64,000 nucleotides of DNA from the NCBI RefSeq assembly GCF_026913015.1, contig NZ_JAPTYD010000009.1, forward strand, positions 1-64,000, in the 5' to 3' direction. The translations under genes and the position numbers were made by a program. Origin of the DNA: Paracoccus benzoatiresistens. Lineage in GTDB: Bacteria > Pseudomonadota > Alphaproteobacteria > Rhodobacterales > Rhodobacteraceae. Of this stretch, positions 25,021-34,204 are shown one piece after another (position 1 is the first letter of the stretch; the number at the start of each line of letters is the position of its first letter). The notes beneath the pieces were generated by a model. That model was not told the origin of the DNA and did not search any database. It was given only the letters and a program-made list of their open reading frames with translations.

Positions 25021-25085
25021 TATTATCGGACCGGACGCTGCATCGGCAGGCGGCGCAACGGGCGCGGCAACGCAGGGGGACATGC

Positions 25086-26630
25086 ATGACGGGCGTGGTG
25101 GACCAGCAGGCGCATACGGTGTTCGTGGGCGGAGGCGGACCCGGCCATGCCGCCCCCCAGACCCTGTTGTTGCGATATGCCAACCGTCACGGACTGATCG
25201 CAGGCGCCACCGGTACGGGCAAGACGGTCACCCTGCAGACCCTGGCCGAAAGCCTGTCCCTGGCCGGCGTGCCGGTCTTTCTGGCCGATGTGAAGGGCGA
25301 CCTGGCCGGCATGGCGCGGTCGGGCACCACGGATGCGAAACCGCACGAAAGCTTTGCCGCCCGGGCCGCGCAGATCGGGATGTCGCTAGACTACCAGGCC
25401 TTTCCGGTCACGTTCTGGGATGTCTGGGGCGAAAAGGGCCACCCCGTCCGCACCACTCCGGCCGAGATGGGGCCGCTGCTGTTGTCGCGTTTGCTGGATC
25501 TCAGCGATGCGCAGGAAGGGGTGATGAACATCGCCTTTCGCCTGGCCGACGAACAGGGGCTGGCGCTGCTGGACCTGAAGGATCTGCAGGCGATGCTGGT
25601 CTGGGTCGGCCAGAACGCCGCCGACCTGTCGTTGCGCTATGGCAATGTCAGCACCGCCAGCGTGGGCGCCATCCAGCGGGCGCTGCTGGTGCTGGAGAAC
25701 CAGGGCGGCAACAGCCTGTTCGGCGAACCCGCGCTGGAACTGGCCGATCTGATCCGGCAGGACGACACCGGCAAGGGGATGGTCAACATCCTCGCCGCCG
25801 ACCGGCTGATGCATTCGCCGCGCCTTTACGCGACCTTCCTGCTGTGGCTGTTGTCCGAATTGTTCGAACAACTGCCCGAGGTAGGCGATCCCGACCGCCC
25901 GCGCGTCGCCTTCTTCTTCGACGAGGCGCACCTTTTGTTCGACGACGCGCCAAAGGCTCTGGTCGAAAAGATCGAGCAGGTCGCGCGATTGATCCGGTCC
26001 AAGGGTGTCAGCCTCTGGTTCATCAGCCAGAGCCCCGCCGACATTCCCGAAGACGTCCTGAGCCAGCTTGGCAACCGCATCCAGCACGCCCTGCGCGCCT
26101 TCACGCCCAAGGACCAGAAGGCACTGCGCATGGCCGCCGGGAATTACCGGGCCAATCCCGGCTTCGACACCGCCGAGGCGATACAGAATGTCGGCACCGG
26201 CGAGGCGGTGACTTCGCTGCTGGAAGAAAAAGGCGTGCCGGGCATCGTGCAGCGGACGCTGATCCGCCCGCCCTTCAGCCGCATGGGCCCGATTTCGGAC
26301 AGTGAGCGAGCCGAGGTGATGGCGGCGTCGCCCATGGCGGCGAAATACGCGCGATCCATCGACCGCGAGTCCGCGCAGGAACTGCTGGCGCGCAAGACCA
26401 GGGAAGCGGCAAGGGCAGAGGACGAGGCCCTGTTCGACATGAACCGCGACGAATACCGCAATGCCCGCCGTTATCAGCTGCGGGACCAGGCGCGACCCAC
26501 CCGCGCGCTGTCGTCCCGCAGCGATTCGATCGTGGAAACCTTCGGCAAGAGCCTTGCGCGACAGCTGGGCACGAAATCCGGGCAGGCCATCGTCAGGGGT
26601 GTGCTGGGATCGCTGCTGCGGGGCCGCTGA
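25086..26630 (+). CDS. HerA/FtsK-like ATPase, DUF853 (YjgR family)
   Basis: A 514-residue P-loop ATPase with Walker A GATGTGKTVTLQTL near residue 40, Walker B VAFFFDEAHLLF near 280 and an arginine-finger region GVSLWFISQSPADIPE. The C-terminal tail (VETFGKSLARQLGTKSGQAIVRGVLGSLLRG) is typical of DUF853. E. coli YjgR is the closest named relative; its role is not established, though HerA relatives act as DNA-translocating motors. It overlaps the convergent DUF6477 gene by 38 bp. Confidence 0.88.
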   Translation: MTGVVDQQAHTVFVGGGGPGHAAPQTLLLRYANRHGLIAGATGTGKTVTLQTLAESLSLAGVPVFLADVKGDLAGMARSGTTDAKPHESFAARAAQIGMSLDYQAFPVTFWDVWGEKGHPVRTTPAEMGPLLLSRLLDLSDAQEGVMNIAFRLADEQGLALLDLKDLQAMLVWVGQNAADLSLRYGNVSTASVGAIQRALLVLENQGGNSLFGEPALELADLIRQDDTGKGMVNILAADRLMHSPRLYATFLLWLLSELFEQLPEVGDPDRPRVAFFFDEAHLLFDDAPKALVEKIEQVARLIRSKGVSLWFISQSPADIPEDVLSQLGNRIQHALRAFTPKDQKALRMAAGNYRANPGFDTAEAIQNVGTGEAVTSLLEEKGVPGIVQRTLIRPPFSRMGPISDSERAEVMAASPMAAKYARSIDRESAQELLARKTREAARAEDEALFDMNRDEYRNARRYQLRDQARPTRALSSRSDSIVETFGKSLARQLGTKSGQAIVRGVLGSLLRGR

Positions 26631-27000
26631 GTGCTACGCCAGCCTGGGCCAGCATCGCCGCGCCGATCCTTGCGCCCGTCCTGACCGGCACCGGCGTATC
26701 GCCCACGGCCGCACGCATTTCCGCCAGGATGGCGATCATCAGCAGGACATGGCGATGCATGTCGTAATCCGCCGCGCGTTGCAGCCGCGCCTCGTTCAGG
26801 GCCGCTTCCTCGGCGCGCAGGCGGGGCAGGCTGGCGCCGGGGGCGGGGCAATGATCCGCCCGCAGCAGGCGTTTCAGATCGCGCTCGCGGCGCCAGCCGG
26901 CCTGCCCCTCGCGGGCGGCGCGGATCAGGACGCGCGGGCGGCGCAGCGGCTCGGCCGCGGGGCGGGGGCGGAAGGCGATCACGTTCGGCATGTAGCTCAT
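26593..27000 (-). CDS. DUF6477-like protein
   Basis: A 135-residue basic, helical protein. The core RRPRVLIRAAREGQAGWRRE..LKRLL..PAPGASLPRLRAEEAALNEAR resembles a small Rhodobacterales-restricted family (DUF6477). The C-terminal ~30 residues are Ala/Pro-rich and overlap the 3' end of the HerA-like gene. It is divergent from a DUF6456 protein, an arrangement I associate with this order. The role is unknown; the HTH-carrying neighbour suggests regulation. Confidence 0.75.
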   Translation of the reverse strand: MSYMPNVIAFRPRPAAEPLRRPRVLIRAAREGQAGWRRERDLKRLLRADHCPAPGASLPRLRAEEAALNEARLQRAADYDMHRHVLLMIAILAEMRAAVGDTPVPVRTGARIGAAMLAQAGVALSGPAAAIPAHP

Positions 27001-27151
27001 TTTTGAACCGTCCCGTTGATGTTGGTGAGACCAGCTTCACACAACTTTAACGGGTGTTGCCTGCCGCTTTATCGCAGCGTTCGGTCGGGAAACCTATCTT
27101 TAGGATTTGTTAGGGAATGTTGCGGCTATCTGCTGTTTAGCAGGCATACCT

Positions 27152-27165
27152 TTAACCACGCTTAA
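27152..27165. promoter_or_regulatory. CtrA-like TTAA-N6-TTAA motif
   Basis: TTAA at 27152-27155 and TTAA at 27162-27165 (TTAACCACGCTTAA) lie between the divergent DUF6477 and DUF6456 genes, 55 bp before the latter. The CtrA consensus is TTAA-N7-TTAA; spacing here is one base short. The TTAACCA half-site resembles CtrA half-sites. Confidence 0.35.
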
Positions 27166-27219
27166 CGCAACTCAAGGTAGTTCAGTTCCCCCGCTGCCTA
27201 GGATGACAAGGGACCAGAC

Positions 27220-28356
27220 ATGACGCTTTTGACCGGTGATTTCGCTATCGACAGCCTTGCCGCGGAGCACCGTTCGCCGACCGGGGCTGCTGGCGCCTCC
27301 GCTGACGATATGCCCGACGACGCGCGCCTTTACCTTCGCCATGTCGAGGAAGGACATTCGATCCGCGCACTGGCGCGGTCCGAGGGTTGCCACGCCTCGA
27401 CCATCCTGCGCCGCATCCGCCGGTTCGAGGCCCGGCGCGACGACCCCCTGATCGACGGAGCCCTGGCCGAGGTCGCGGAACGCCCCCGCAGGCTGGACGA
27501 CAAGCAGGCGATGCGCCTTCTGCGCCGCCTGGCCGAACCCGGCGCGGTGCTGGTCACGGCCGAGGGCATGGACAAGGCCATCATCAGCCGGGATGACATC
27601 CGGACCGCCGTCCTTGAGCGCTGGATCGCCGAACTGATGGCGTTGAAGGGATGGGTCACGCCCTTGGGCCTGCCGGGGCGGATGCAACGCTATTCCATCG
27701 CGCCCGCCGGGCGCGACGCGTTGCGCGACATGCTGAAATCGCCCCGCCAGCGCAAGGCCGTGCCCGGGCCGGCCGAGTTCACCGATGCAAGCCCCGTAGC
27801 CGATGAACCGATGGGCATGGCCGAGGCGCCCGCCGGCTTCGATCACGCCGAGCGGCACCGAGTCTGGGAAAGCCGCGTGATCGAGGACCCCGAGGATCGC
27901 CGCCGCCGCCGTGCCCGGGTCAACATCGCCGAAAGCCCGCTTCTGCTTCTGGCGCGCCGCCGCGACGGGGCGGGAAAGCCCTTCCTGTCGCCCGGCATGG
28001 TCGCGGCGGGCGAACGCCTGCGCGAGGATTTCGAGCTGGCGCAGATGGGCCCGCGCGTCACGCAGAACTGGACCGGCTTCATGACCTCGGGCATCGATGT
28101 CAGCCGCAGCGGCGGGGGCTATCGCGGCGGATCTGAATCGGCGCGCGACCGGGTCGCCATGGCGCTGCGCGACCTTGGTCCCGGCATGGGCGACATCGTT
28201 CTGCGCGTCTGCTGCTTCCTGGAAGGGATCGAACTGACCGAACGCCGCCTGGGCTGGTCGGCACGGTCGGGCAAGATCGTGTTGCGCCTGGCCCTGATGC
28301 GGCTGGAGCGGCATTACCAGGAAACCTATGGAAGCGGTTCGCGCCTGATCGGGTGA
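27220..28356 (+). CDS. DUF6456 helix-turn-helix protein
   Basis: A 378-residue protein. An N-terminal resolvase/HTH-like region (YLRHVEEGHSIRALARSEGCHASTILRRIRRFEARRDDPL, about residues 30-70) suggests DNA binding. A winged-helix-like middle (..ERWIAELMALKGWVTPLGLPGRMQRYSIAPAGRDALR) is followed by a conserved C-terminal DUF6456 region (about 230-378: ..SARDRVAMALRDLGPGMGDIVLRVCCFLEGIE..). The family is mostly alphaproteobacterial. It is probably a transcriptional regulator; targets unknown. Confidence 0.8.
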   Translation: MTLLTGDFAIDSLAAEHRSPTGAAGASADDMPDDARLYLRHVEEGHSIRALARSEGCHASTILRRIRRFEARRDDPLIDGALAEVAERPRRLDDKQAMRLLRRLAEPGAVLVTAEGMDKAIISRDDIRTAVLERWIAELMALKGWVTPLGLPGRMQRYSIAPAGRDALRDMLKSPRQRKAVPGPAEFTDASPVADEPMGMAEAPAGFDHAERHRVWESRVIEDPEDRRRRRARVNIAESPLLLLARRRDGAGKPFLSPGMVAAGERLREDFELAQMGPRVTQNWTGFMTSGIDVSRSGGGYRGGSESARDRVAMALRDLGPGMGDIVLRVCCFLEGIELTERRLGWSARSGKIVLRLALMRLERHYQETYGSGSRLIG

Positions 28357-28361
28357 TGCGG

Positions 28362-28390
28362 AAAAAGGGGGCGCGGGGGCGCCTCCTTTT
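28362..28390. terminator. Bidirectional terminator between DUF6456 and katA
   Basis: A 12-bp stem, AAAAGGGGGCGC (28363-28374) with GCGCCTCCTTTT (28379-28390), one G-T pair, loop GGGG. The terminal A/T runs give U-tracts in both directions. It separates two convergent genes. Confidence 0.8.
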
Positions 28391-28407
28391 CAATCCGGCT
28401 TGCGGAC

Positions 28408-29889
28408 CTATTCGGCGGCGTGGCGATGCGCCGCCTTTTCCGCGCGTGCCGCGCGGATTCCCGCGCCGTAGGCAGGGCTGATCCGGTCGAAATGGAGCAG
28501 CGCGCGTTCGATCACGTCTTCGTCCGCGCCCTCCATGGCGGCGGCGATGTTGTGATACAGCCGCGCGCGTTCCGCATCGTTCAGCACCCGGTTATGCAGT
28601 GCGCGAGGCTGTTCGTAATCGTCGATCAGCTGCCGGTGCGGCTGGCGCGCGGCCACGCCAGACAGGCGCAGCGGCGGTTCGGCGAACGAGGGATCCTCGA
28701 TGGCGCCGCCGCGGCTGTTCGGCTCGTAATAGGCATCCGCGCTGCCCGTCACCTGGCCGAAGAAGTTCATCTGCCCGTCCTTGTGATAGTGATGGACAGG
28801 GCATTTCGGCGCGTTCACCGGCAGGTGTTCGTAATGCGTGCCAAGCCGATAGCGGTGGGCGTCGGCATAGCTGAAGACGCGGGCCTGCAGCATCTTGTCG
28901 GGGCTGTAGCCGATGCCGCGCACCTTGTTCGAGGGGCTGAAGGCCGCCTGTTCGATCTGCGCGAAATAGTTGTCGGCATTGCGGTTCAGCTCGAACTCGC
29001 CCACCTGGATCAGCGGGTAATCCCCATGCGGCCAGACCTTCGTCAGGTCGAACGGATCATAGGGGGTCTTTTCCGCATCAAGTTCGGGCATGATCTGGAC
29101 ATACATGGTCCAGCGAGGGAACTCGCCCTTCTCGATCTTGCCGAACAGCGCTTCCTGATAGCCCTCGCGGGTGTGGCCGATGATCTCGGCAGCCTCGCCG
29201 TTGGTATAGAAGCGGTGGCCCTGCCGGGTCTTGAAGTGGAACTTGACCCAGAAGCGTTCGCCATCCTTGTTCCAGAAGGAATAGGTGTGGCTGCCGAAGC
29301 CGTCCATGAAGGTCGGATCCTGCGGCAGGCCGCGGTCCGACATCAGGATCGTCACCTGGTGAAGCGATTCGGGCACTTGTCCCCAGAAATCCCACATGGC
29401 CGTCGGGCTGCGCAGGTTGGTGCGCGGGTGACGCTTCTGCGTGTGGATGAAGTCCGGGAACTTCATCGGATCCCGGACGAAGAAGACGGGGGTGTTGTTG
29501 CCCACCAGATCCCAGTTGCCTTCGTCGGTATAGAATTTCAGCGCGAATCCACGCACGTCGCGTTCGTGGTCCGCCGCGCCCATCTCTCCCGCCACGGTCG
29601 AGAACCGCGCCAGCATGGGGGTGGTCTTGCCGACTTCGCCAAAGATCGCGGCGCAGCTGTATTGCGTGATGTCCTGGGTCACGGTGAAGGTGCCGAAGGC
29701 GCCCCAGCCTTTTGCGTGAACCACACGCTCCGGGATCCGCTCTCTGTTCTGGTGGGCCAGCTTTTCAAGAAGCTGGTAATCCTGCATCAGGACCGGGCCG
29801 CGATCGCTGGCGGTCTCGCTGTGCTGGTTCGACGCAATCGGCGCACCTGCCGTGGTGGTCATTCGGGGACGGGGGGTGTCCTGGGTCAT
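28408..29889 (-). CDS. katA: Monofunctional haem catalase
   Basis: Breaks down H2O2 in the cytosol. It is a 493-residue small-subunit catalase (clade 3 type). Active-site H58 ([11 protein letters not shown]), N131 ([10 protein letters not shown]) and the proximal haem ligand Y341 in [14 protein letters not shown] are all present. ATG 29889 was chosen for AGAAGGAG 8 nt upstream; a longer reading adds 12 residues. It is divergent from oxyR with a 95-bp gap that contains palindromic candidate OxyR sites. Peroxide induction through OxyR is likely. Confidence 0.95.
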   Translation of the reverse strand: MTQDTPRPRMTTTAGAPIASNQHSETASDRGPVLMQDYQLLEKLAHQNRERIPERVVHAKGWGAFGTFTVTQDITQYSCAAIFGEVGKTTPMLARFSTVAGEMGAADHERDVRGFALKFYTDEGNWDLVGNNTPVFFVRDPMKFPDFIHTQKRHPRTNLRSPTAMWDFWGQVPESLHQVTILMSDRGLPQDPTFMDGFGSHTYSFWNKDGERFWVKFHFKTRQGHRFYTNGEAAEIIGHTREGYQEALFGKIEKGEFPRWTMYVQIMPELDAEKTPYDPFDLTKVWPHGDYPLIQVGEFELNRNADNYFAQIEQAAFSPSNKVRGIGYSPDKMLQARVFSYADAHRYRLGTHYEHLPVNAPKCPVHHYHKDGQMNFFGQVTGSADAYYEPNSRGGAIEDPSFAEPPLRLSGVAARQPHRQLIDDYEQPRALHNRVLNDAERARLYHNIAAAMEGADEDVIERALLHFDRISPAYGAGIRAARAEKAAHRHAAE

Positions 29890-29949
29890 GCCTTGGCTCC
29901 TTCTGAATTGGCTTGGGTTGTTCATGCCGAAGCCGTGGCATAAAGAGAA

Positions 29950-29982
29950 ATCGAAGAAATCGATCAGTCCGATAAGGGTATC
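29950..29982. promoter_or_regulatory. Candidate OxyR binding region
   Basis: Two palindromes lie just before the oxyR start: ATCGA-N5-TCGAT (29950-29964) and GATA-N4-TATC (29971-29982). Together they resemble the multi-half-site layout of OxyR targets, though they do not match the E. coli ATAG-N7-CTAT consensus. Location in the katA-oxyR gap fits shared control. Confidence 0.45.
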
Positions 29983-29984
29983 TG

Positions 29985-30890
29985 ATGAACATAAGCCTTC
30001 GTCAGTTGCGCTATTTCCTGGCGCTTGCCCAGCAGGCCCATTTCACGCGCGCGGCCGAAGTGATGAACGTCACCCAGCCCGCGCTGTCGATGCAGATCCG
30101 TGCGCTGGAGGAGGAGGTCGGTGCCGCCTTGGTAGAACGGACCCCGGCGGGTGTCCTGCTGACGCCGCAGGGGCGTGCGCTGGAAGCCCATGCCCGGAAG
30201 GTGATGATGGCGATGGCGGGACTGGAACAGGGGATGCGCCAGCCGGGGCAGGGCGGGCGGCTGATGCTGGGGATGATCCCGACGGTCGCCCCCTATCTGC
30301 TGCCCGAGGCGCTGCCGGTGCTGCGTGCCCAGGACATCGGCCGCGACCTCCATCTGCGAGAGGCGCAGACCGACCGGCTGGTCGAGGAGTTGCTTCAGGG
30401 GCGGCTGGACGTGGCTGTCGTGGCGACCGCCCCCGACAGTGCGGATCTGACCGCGACCCCGCTGTTCACCGACCGTTTCCTGCTGGCGGGCAGCCAGGAC
30501 CAGATCGCCCGCATCGGTGCCATGCGGCCCGAGCCGCGCGATCTGGATCCCGGCCAACTGCTGCTGCTGGACGAGGGCCATTGCCTGGGCGACCAGGCGC
30601 TGGAGGTCTGCGGGCTTGGCCGCCGGGGCGCACGGCTGGATCTGGGCGCGGCCTCGCTATCGACGCTGTGCCGCCTGGCCGCGCAGGGAATGGGGCTGAC
30701 CTTCCTGCCGCAGCTTGCCGCAAGGCAGGAACGCGCGGCAGCACCCGGCCTTTCGGTCGTGGAATTTCCCGACCCCCAGCCCGCGCGAGAGGTGATGCTG
30801 CTGCGCCGCGCCTCGACCCCCGAGGGCGGCTGGCTGGACGATCTGGCTGCCACGCTGTCCCAGGCCGGAGAGCGTGTCATGGCGGGGTAA
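29985..30890 (+). CDS. oxyR: Hydrogen-peroxide sensor OxyR (LysR family)
   Basis: A 301-residue LysR regulator. The N-terminal HTH is [38 protein letters not shown]. The redox pair is conserved: C200 and C209 in [14 protein letters not shown], matching E. coli C199/C208 in spacing and context. Oxidation to a disulfide activates it. Divergent katA is the obvious target. Confidence 0.94.
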   Translation: MNISLRQLRYFLALAQQAHFTRAAEVMNVTQPALSMQIRALEEEVGAALVERTPAGVLLTPQGRALEAHARKVMMAMAGLEQGMRQPGQGGRLMLGMIPTVAPYLLPEALPVLRAQDIGRDLHLREAQTDRLVEELLQGRLDVAVVATAPDSADLTATPLFTDRFLLAGSQDQIARIGAMRPEPRDLDPGQLLLLDEGHCLGDQALEVCGLGRRGARLDLGAASLSTLCRLAAQGMGLTFLPQLAARQERAAAPGLSVVEFPDPQPAREVMLLRRASTPEGGWLDDLAATLSQAGERVMAG

Positions 30891-31065
30891 AGGGCCGCGT
30901 CGCGCCGCCGCAACACCGCCCTTCGCGGCGGACCTTTCCTGGTCTGGAAGACGGCAAAGGACATTCATCACCTTTGCGCTTCACCCCGCCCGAACAGGTT
31001 GCTCATCGTTCCGTCTTCTTGCGGAGCCCCCATCATTCCGAGCGCTGGGAAGCACTGGGGCTGGC

Positions 31066-32736
31066 CTAGAACAGGCCCTCGATCTGGCCCAGGTCGTTCA
31101 GGGCGATCGTTTCGGCCGATGGGTGACGCGGCAGGCCCGGCATGGTCATGATCTGGCCGCAGATCGCCACCACAAAGCCCGCACCGGCATTCAGTCGAAC
31201 TTCCCGGACCGGAATCACATGGCCCTCCGGAGCGCCGCGCAGGTCGGGATCCGTGGAAAAGGAATATTGCGTCTTCGCGATGCAGACCGGCAGGCGGCCG
31301 TGGCCTTCCTCCTCCCACAGCTCCAGTTGCGCGCGAACGCCGGGCGCGGCCTCGACATGGGCGGCGCGATAGATGCGGGTGCAGATGGTTTCGATCTTCT
31401 GCCACAAGGGCATCGAATCCGGGTAAAGGTTGTGGAAGTCGGCCTCCTTGCTTTCCACCAGTTCCACGACGCGGCTGGCCAGATCCTCGGCTCCGGCGCC
31501 GCCCTTGGACCAGTGATGGCAGGGGATCGCGGTCACGCCGTGACGGGCGCAGTAAGCCTGGAGCGCCTGGATCTCGGCAGGGGTGTCACCCGCGAAGTGG
31601 TTGAGGGCGACGACCAGCGGCAGGCCGAAGCCGCGCAGGTTTTCGATATGACGGCCGAGATTGGCGCAACCGCGTGTCACGGCGGCCACGTCTTTGGTCC
31701 CCAGCTCCTCCTTGGCGACGCCGCCGTTCATCTTCAGCGCGCGGATGGTCGCTACCAGCACCGCGGCGGCGGGGGAAAGACCGGCAAGGCGGCACTTGAT
31801 GTCCAGGAACTTCTCGGCCCCCAGGTCCGCGCCGAAGCCTGCCTCGGTCACGACATAGTCGGAAAGGCGCAGCGCAGTCTCGGTGGCGATCACGCTGTTG
31901 CAGCCATGCGCGATATTGGCGAAGGGGCCGCCATGGACCAGGGCGGGGTTGTTTTCCAGCGTCTGGACCAGGTTCGGCTGCAGGGCGTCGCGCAGCAGTA
32001 CGGTCATGGCGCCGTCGGCCTTCAGGTCCCGCGCGGTGACGGGCCGGCGATCGGTGGTATAACCGACGACGATCCGGCCAAGCCGCTTGTGCAGGTCGTC
32101 CAGGTCGCGGGCCAGGCAAAGGATCGCCATGACCTCGGACGCGACCGTGATGTCAAAGCCCGTCTGCCGCGAAAACCCGTTCGAGACGCCGCCAAGCCCC
32201 ACCACGACGTCGCGGAGGGCGCGGTCGTTCATGTCCATGACGCGCCGCCAGGTGATGCGGCGCGTGTCGATGTCCAGGTCATTGCCCCAGTAGATGTGGT
32301 TGTCGATCATCGCCGCCAGCAGGTTGTGGGCGGCGGTGACCGCATGGAAATCGCCGGTGAAATGGAGGTTCATCTCCTCCATCGGGACGATCTGGGCATG
32401 ACCGCCTCCGGCCGCGCCGCCCTTCATGCCGAAATTCGGCCCCAGGCTGGCTTCGCGGATGCAGACGGTGGCGCGCTTGCCGATGCGGTTCAGCGCATCG
32501 CCGAGGCCCACGGTGGTGGTCGTCTTGCCCTCGCCCGCGGGGGTGGGGTTGATGGCCGTGACCAGCACCAGATGGCCGCGGGGCCGGTGGGCCAGCGCGG
32601 CCACGGCGTGATGCGCGATCTTGGCCTTGTCGTGGCCATAGCGCAGGATTTCCTGATCGCCCAGGCCCATCCGGGCGGCGACTTCGGTGATGGGCAGCTT
32701 TCGGGCGGCGCGGGCAATCAGAATGTCACTGGTCAT
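31066..32736 (-). CDS. fhs: Formate-tetrahydrofolate ligase
   Basis: ATP-dependent synthesis of 10-formyl-THF from formate, one-carbon metabolism, cytosol. The 556-residue protein has the P-loop [46 protein letters not shown] ([10 protein letters not shown]) and HFTGDFHA motifs. ATG 32736 fits the usual N-terminus (..[14 protein letters not shown]). It is not linked to folD or purU here. Confidence 0.96.
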   Translation of the reverse strand: MTSDILIARAARKLPITEVAARMGLGDQEILRYGHDKAKIAHHAVAALAHRPRGHLVLVTAINPTPAGEGKTTTTVGLGDALNRIGKRATVCIREASLGPNFGMKGGAAGGGHAQIVPMEEMNLHFTGDFHAVTAAHNLLAAMIDNHIYWGNDLDIDTRRITWRRVMDMNDRALRDVVVGLGGVSNGFSRQTGFDITVASEVMAILCLARDLDDLHKRLGRIVVGYTTDRRPVTARDLKADGAMTVLLRDALQPNLVQTLENNPALVHGGPFANIAHGCNSVIATETALRLSDYVVTEAGFGADLGAEKFLDIKCRLAGLSPAAAVLVATIRALKMNGGVAKEELGTKDVAAVTRGCANLGRHIENLRGFGLPLVVALNHFAGDTPAEIQALQAYCARHGVTAIPCHHWSKGGAGAEDLASRVVELVESKEADFHNLYPDSMPLWQKIETICTRIYRAAHVEAAPGVRAQLELWEEEGHGRLPVCIAKTQYSFSTDPDLRGAPEGHVIPVREVRLNAGAGFVVAICGQIMTMPGLPRHPSAETIALNDLGQIEGLF

Positions 32737-32802
32737 GCCGACGGGGATGGCCCGGCGGGCGCAACCTGTCAACAAGGGGGGCGCGCAACCCGGACCAAAG
32801 GG

Positions 32803-33390
32803 TCAGTCGTTGCGCGTCAGTTCGGCGCGGACGGCGGCGCGCAGTTCGGGCAGCAGGTCGGCTTCGAACCAGGGATTGCGGCGCAGCCAGCCGGTGTTGC
32901 GCCAGGACGGGTGGGGCAGGGGAAAGACGCCCGACGCATGGTCGCGCCACGCGGCGACGGCGCCCGTCACGTCGCGCAGCCCCAGGTTCCAGCGGATCGC
33001 ATGGCCGCCCACCAGCAGCGTCAGGCGCGGCCGCAACTGGTCCATGACCTGCCCGCGCCAGGTCCTTGCGCAAATCGGCGGGGGCGGCAGGTCCGACCCG
33101 CGGCTGTCATAGCCGGGAAAGCAGAATGCCATGGGCACGATGGCAATGCGGTCCTTGTCATAGAAGACCGCTTCGTCCACCCCCATCCAGTCGCGCAGCC
33201 GGTCGCCGGACCGGTCGGTGAAGGGCCGCCCGCTGTGATGCACCCGCATGCCGGGCGCCTGGCCGACAACCAGGATGCGCGCCTCGGGATGGAACCAGAC
33301 GACCGGGCGCGGTTCGTGGGCGGTGGCGGTGCCTGCGAAGCGCGGCGCGCACAGGCGGCAGGCACGGATGGACTGTTCAAGCATGGACAT
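32803..33390 (-). CDS. Uracil-DNA glycosylase-superfamily protein
   Basis: A 195-residue protein. Motif 1 ILVVGQAPGMRVHHSGRPFTDRSGDRLR is typical of UDG family 4/5-like enzymes, and the C-terminal LPHPSWRNTGWLRRNPWF (HPSxRN) is the leucine-loop motif. Only two of the usual Fe-S cysteines are clear at the N-terminus (CRLCAPRF), so a full 4Fe-4S cluster is doubtful. It probably removes uracil or a related base lesion, or is a divergent YcdA-like paralogue. Confidence 0.82.
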   Translation of the reverse strand: MSMLEQSIRACRLCAPRFAGTATAHEPRPVVWFHPEARILVVGQAPGMRVHHSGRPFTDRSGDRLRDWMGVDEAVFYDKDRIAIVPMAFCFPGYDSRGSDLPPPPICARTWRGQVMDQLRPRLTLLVGGHAIRWNLGLRDVTGAVAAWRDHASGVFPLPHPSWRNTGWLRRNPWFEADLLPELRAAVRAELTRND

Positions 33391-33550
33391 GTCGAACAGA
33401 TAGTGAAAATGCCGCGTGTTTGAAGGGTGACAAACGCGTGCCGGGCAGGCATCACCAAGGGGGGAAAACTGGACACTCCGCTCGCCCGATACTAGTGTCG
33501 CCGGTGCCGGGCAGTCCAGGCCAAGGGCCGCTTGGCGGCAGGGATGATTG

Positions 33551-34204
33551 ATGCTGGAATTCGACAATGTCTCGAAGTCGTTCTGGACGGGAACACGGCG
33601 CAAGGTGATCCTCGACCGGGCATCCTTCCGGGTCGAACTTGGCAATTCCCTGGGGATCCTGGCACCGAACGGCACCGGCAAGACGACGCTGATCAACATG
33701 ATGTGCGGCCTCGAGAAGCCGGATGAGGGCACGATCCGCCGCACCTGCCGCATTTCCTTTCCCCTGGGCTTCATGGGCGGTGTCGTCACCAAGCATTCGG
33801 CCAATGAGAACGCGCGCTACATCGCCCGCATCTATGGCCTGGATCCCGATTATGTTTCCGCCTTCACGCGGTGGCTGACCGATATCGACGAATATTTCGA
33901 CAGGCCGGTGGGCACCTATTCGGCGGGGATGCGCCAGCGGTTCACCTTTGCGCTGCTGCTGGCGCTGGAATTCGACATCTATCTGATCGACGAAGGCATG
34001 CCGCAGACGACCGACGTGGAATTCAACCGCAAGGCGGGCGCGGTGCTTTATGACCGGCTGAAGACCGCGACCGTGGTCATCGTATCCCATCAGCCCGCTA
34101 CCATCGAGAAGTTCTGCCGGTCTGCCGCCATCCTGCGCGACGGGCGACTTTATTCGTTCGAATCCCTTGCTGAGGCGAAACAGTATTATGACTACACCGC
34201 CTAA
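33551..34204 (+). CDS. Capsule polysaccharide export ATPase (KpsT-like)
   Basis: A 217-residue ABC ATPase: Walker A APNGTGKTTLINMM, signature YSAGMRQRF, Walker B IYLIDEGM and H-loop VSHQP. The short length and LGFMGGVVTKHSANENARYIARIYG segment are typical of KpsT/BexA export ATPases. It drives capsule or related glycolipid export with an inner-membrane permease that is not encoded nearby. It overlaps the KpsE-like gene by 17 nt. About 160 bp upstream separates it from the divergent glycosylase gene and should hold the promoter. Confidence 0.88.
   Translation: MLEFDNVSKSFWTGTRRKVILDRASFRVELGNSLGILAPNGTGKTTLINMMCGLEKPDEGTIRRTCRISFPLGFMGGVVTKHSANENARYIARIYGLDPDYVSAFTRWLTDIDEYFDRPVGTYSAGMRQRFTFALLLALEFDIYLIDEGMPQTTDVEFNRKAGAVLYDRLKTATVVIVSHQPATIEKFCRSAAILRDGRLYSFESLAEAKQYYDYTA

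Noticed and set aside
24748..25089. Possible 113-residue gene upstream of the HerA-like ATPase
   Set aside because: Crosses the perfect terminator hairpin and A9 run, lacks an SD and has no recognisable protein pattern. The minus-strand RNA explanation is better.
30874..33423. 849-codon plus-strand open frame opposite fhs
   Set aside because: Antisense shadow of formate-tetrahydrofolate ligase and the glycosylase-like gene; no domains and no ribosome site.
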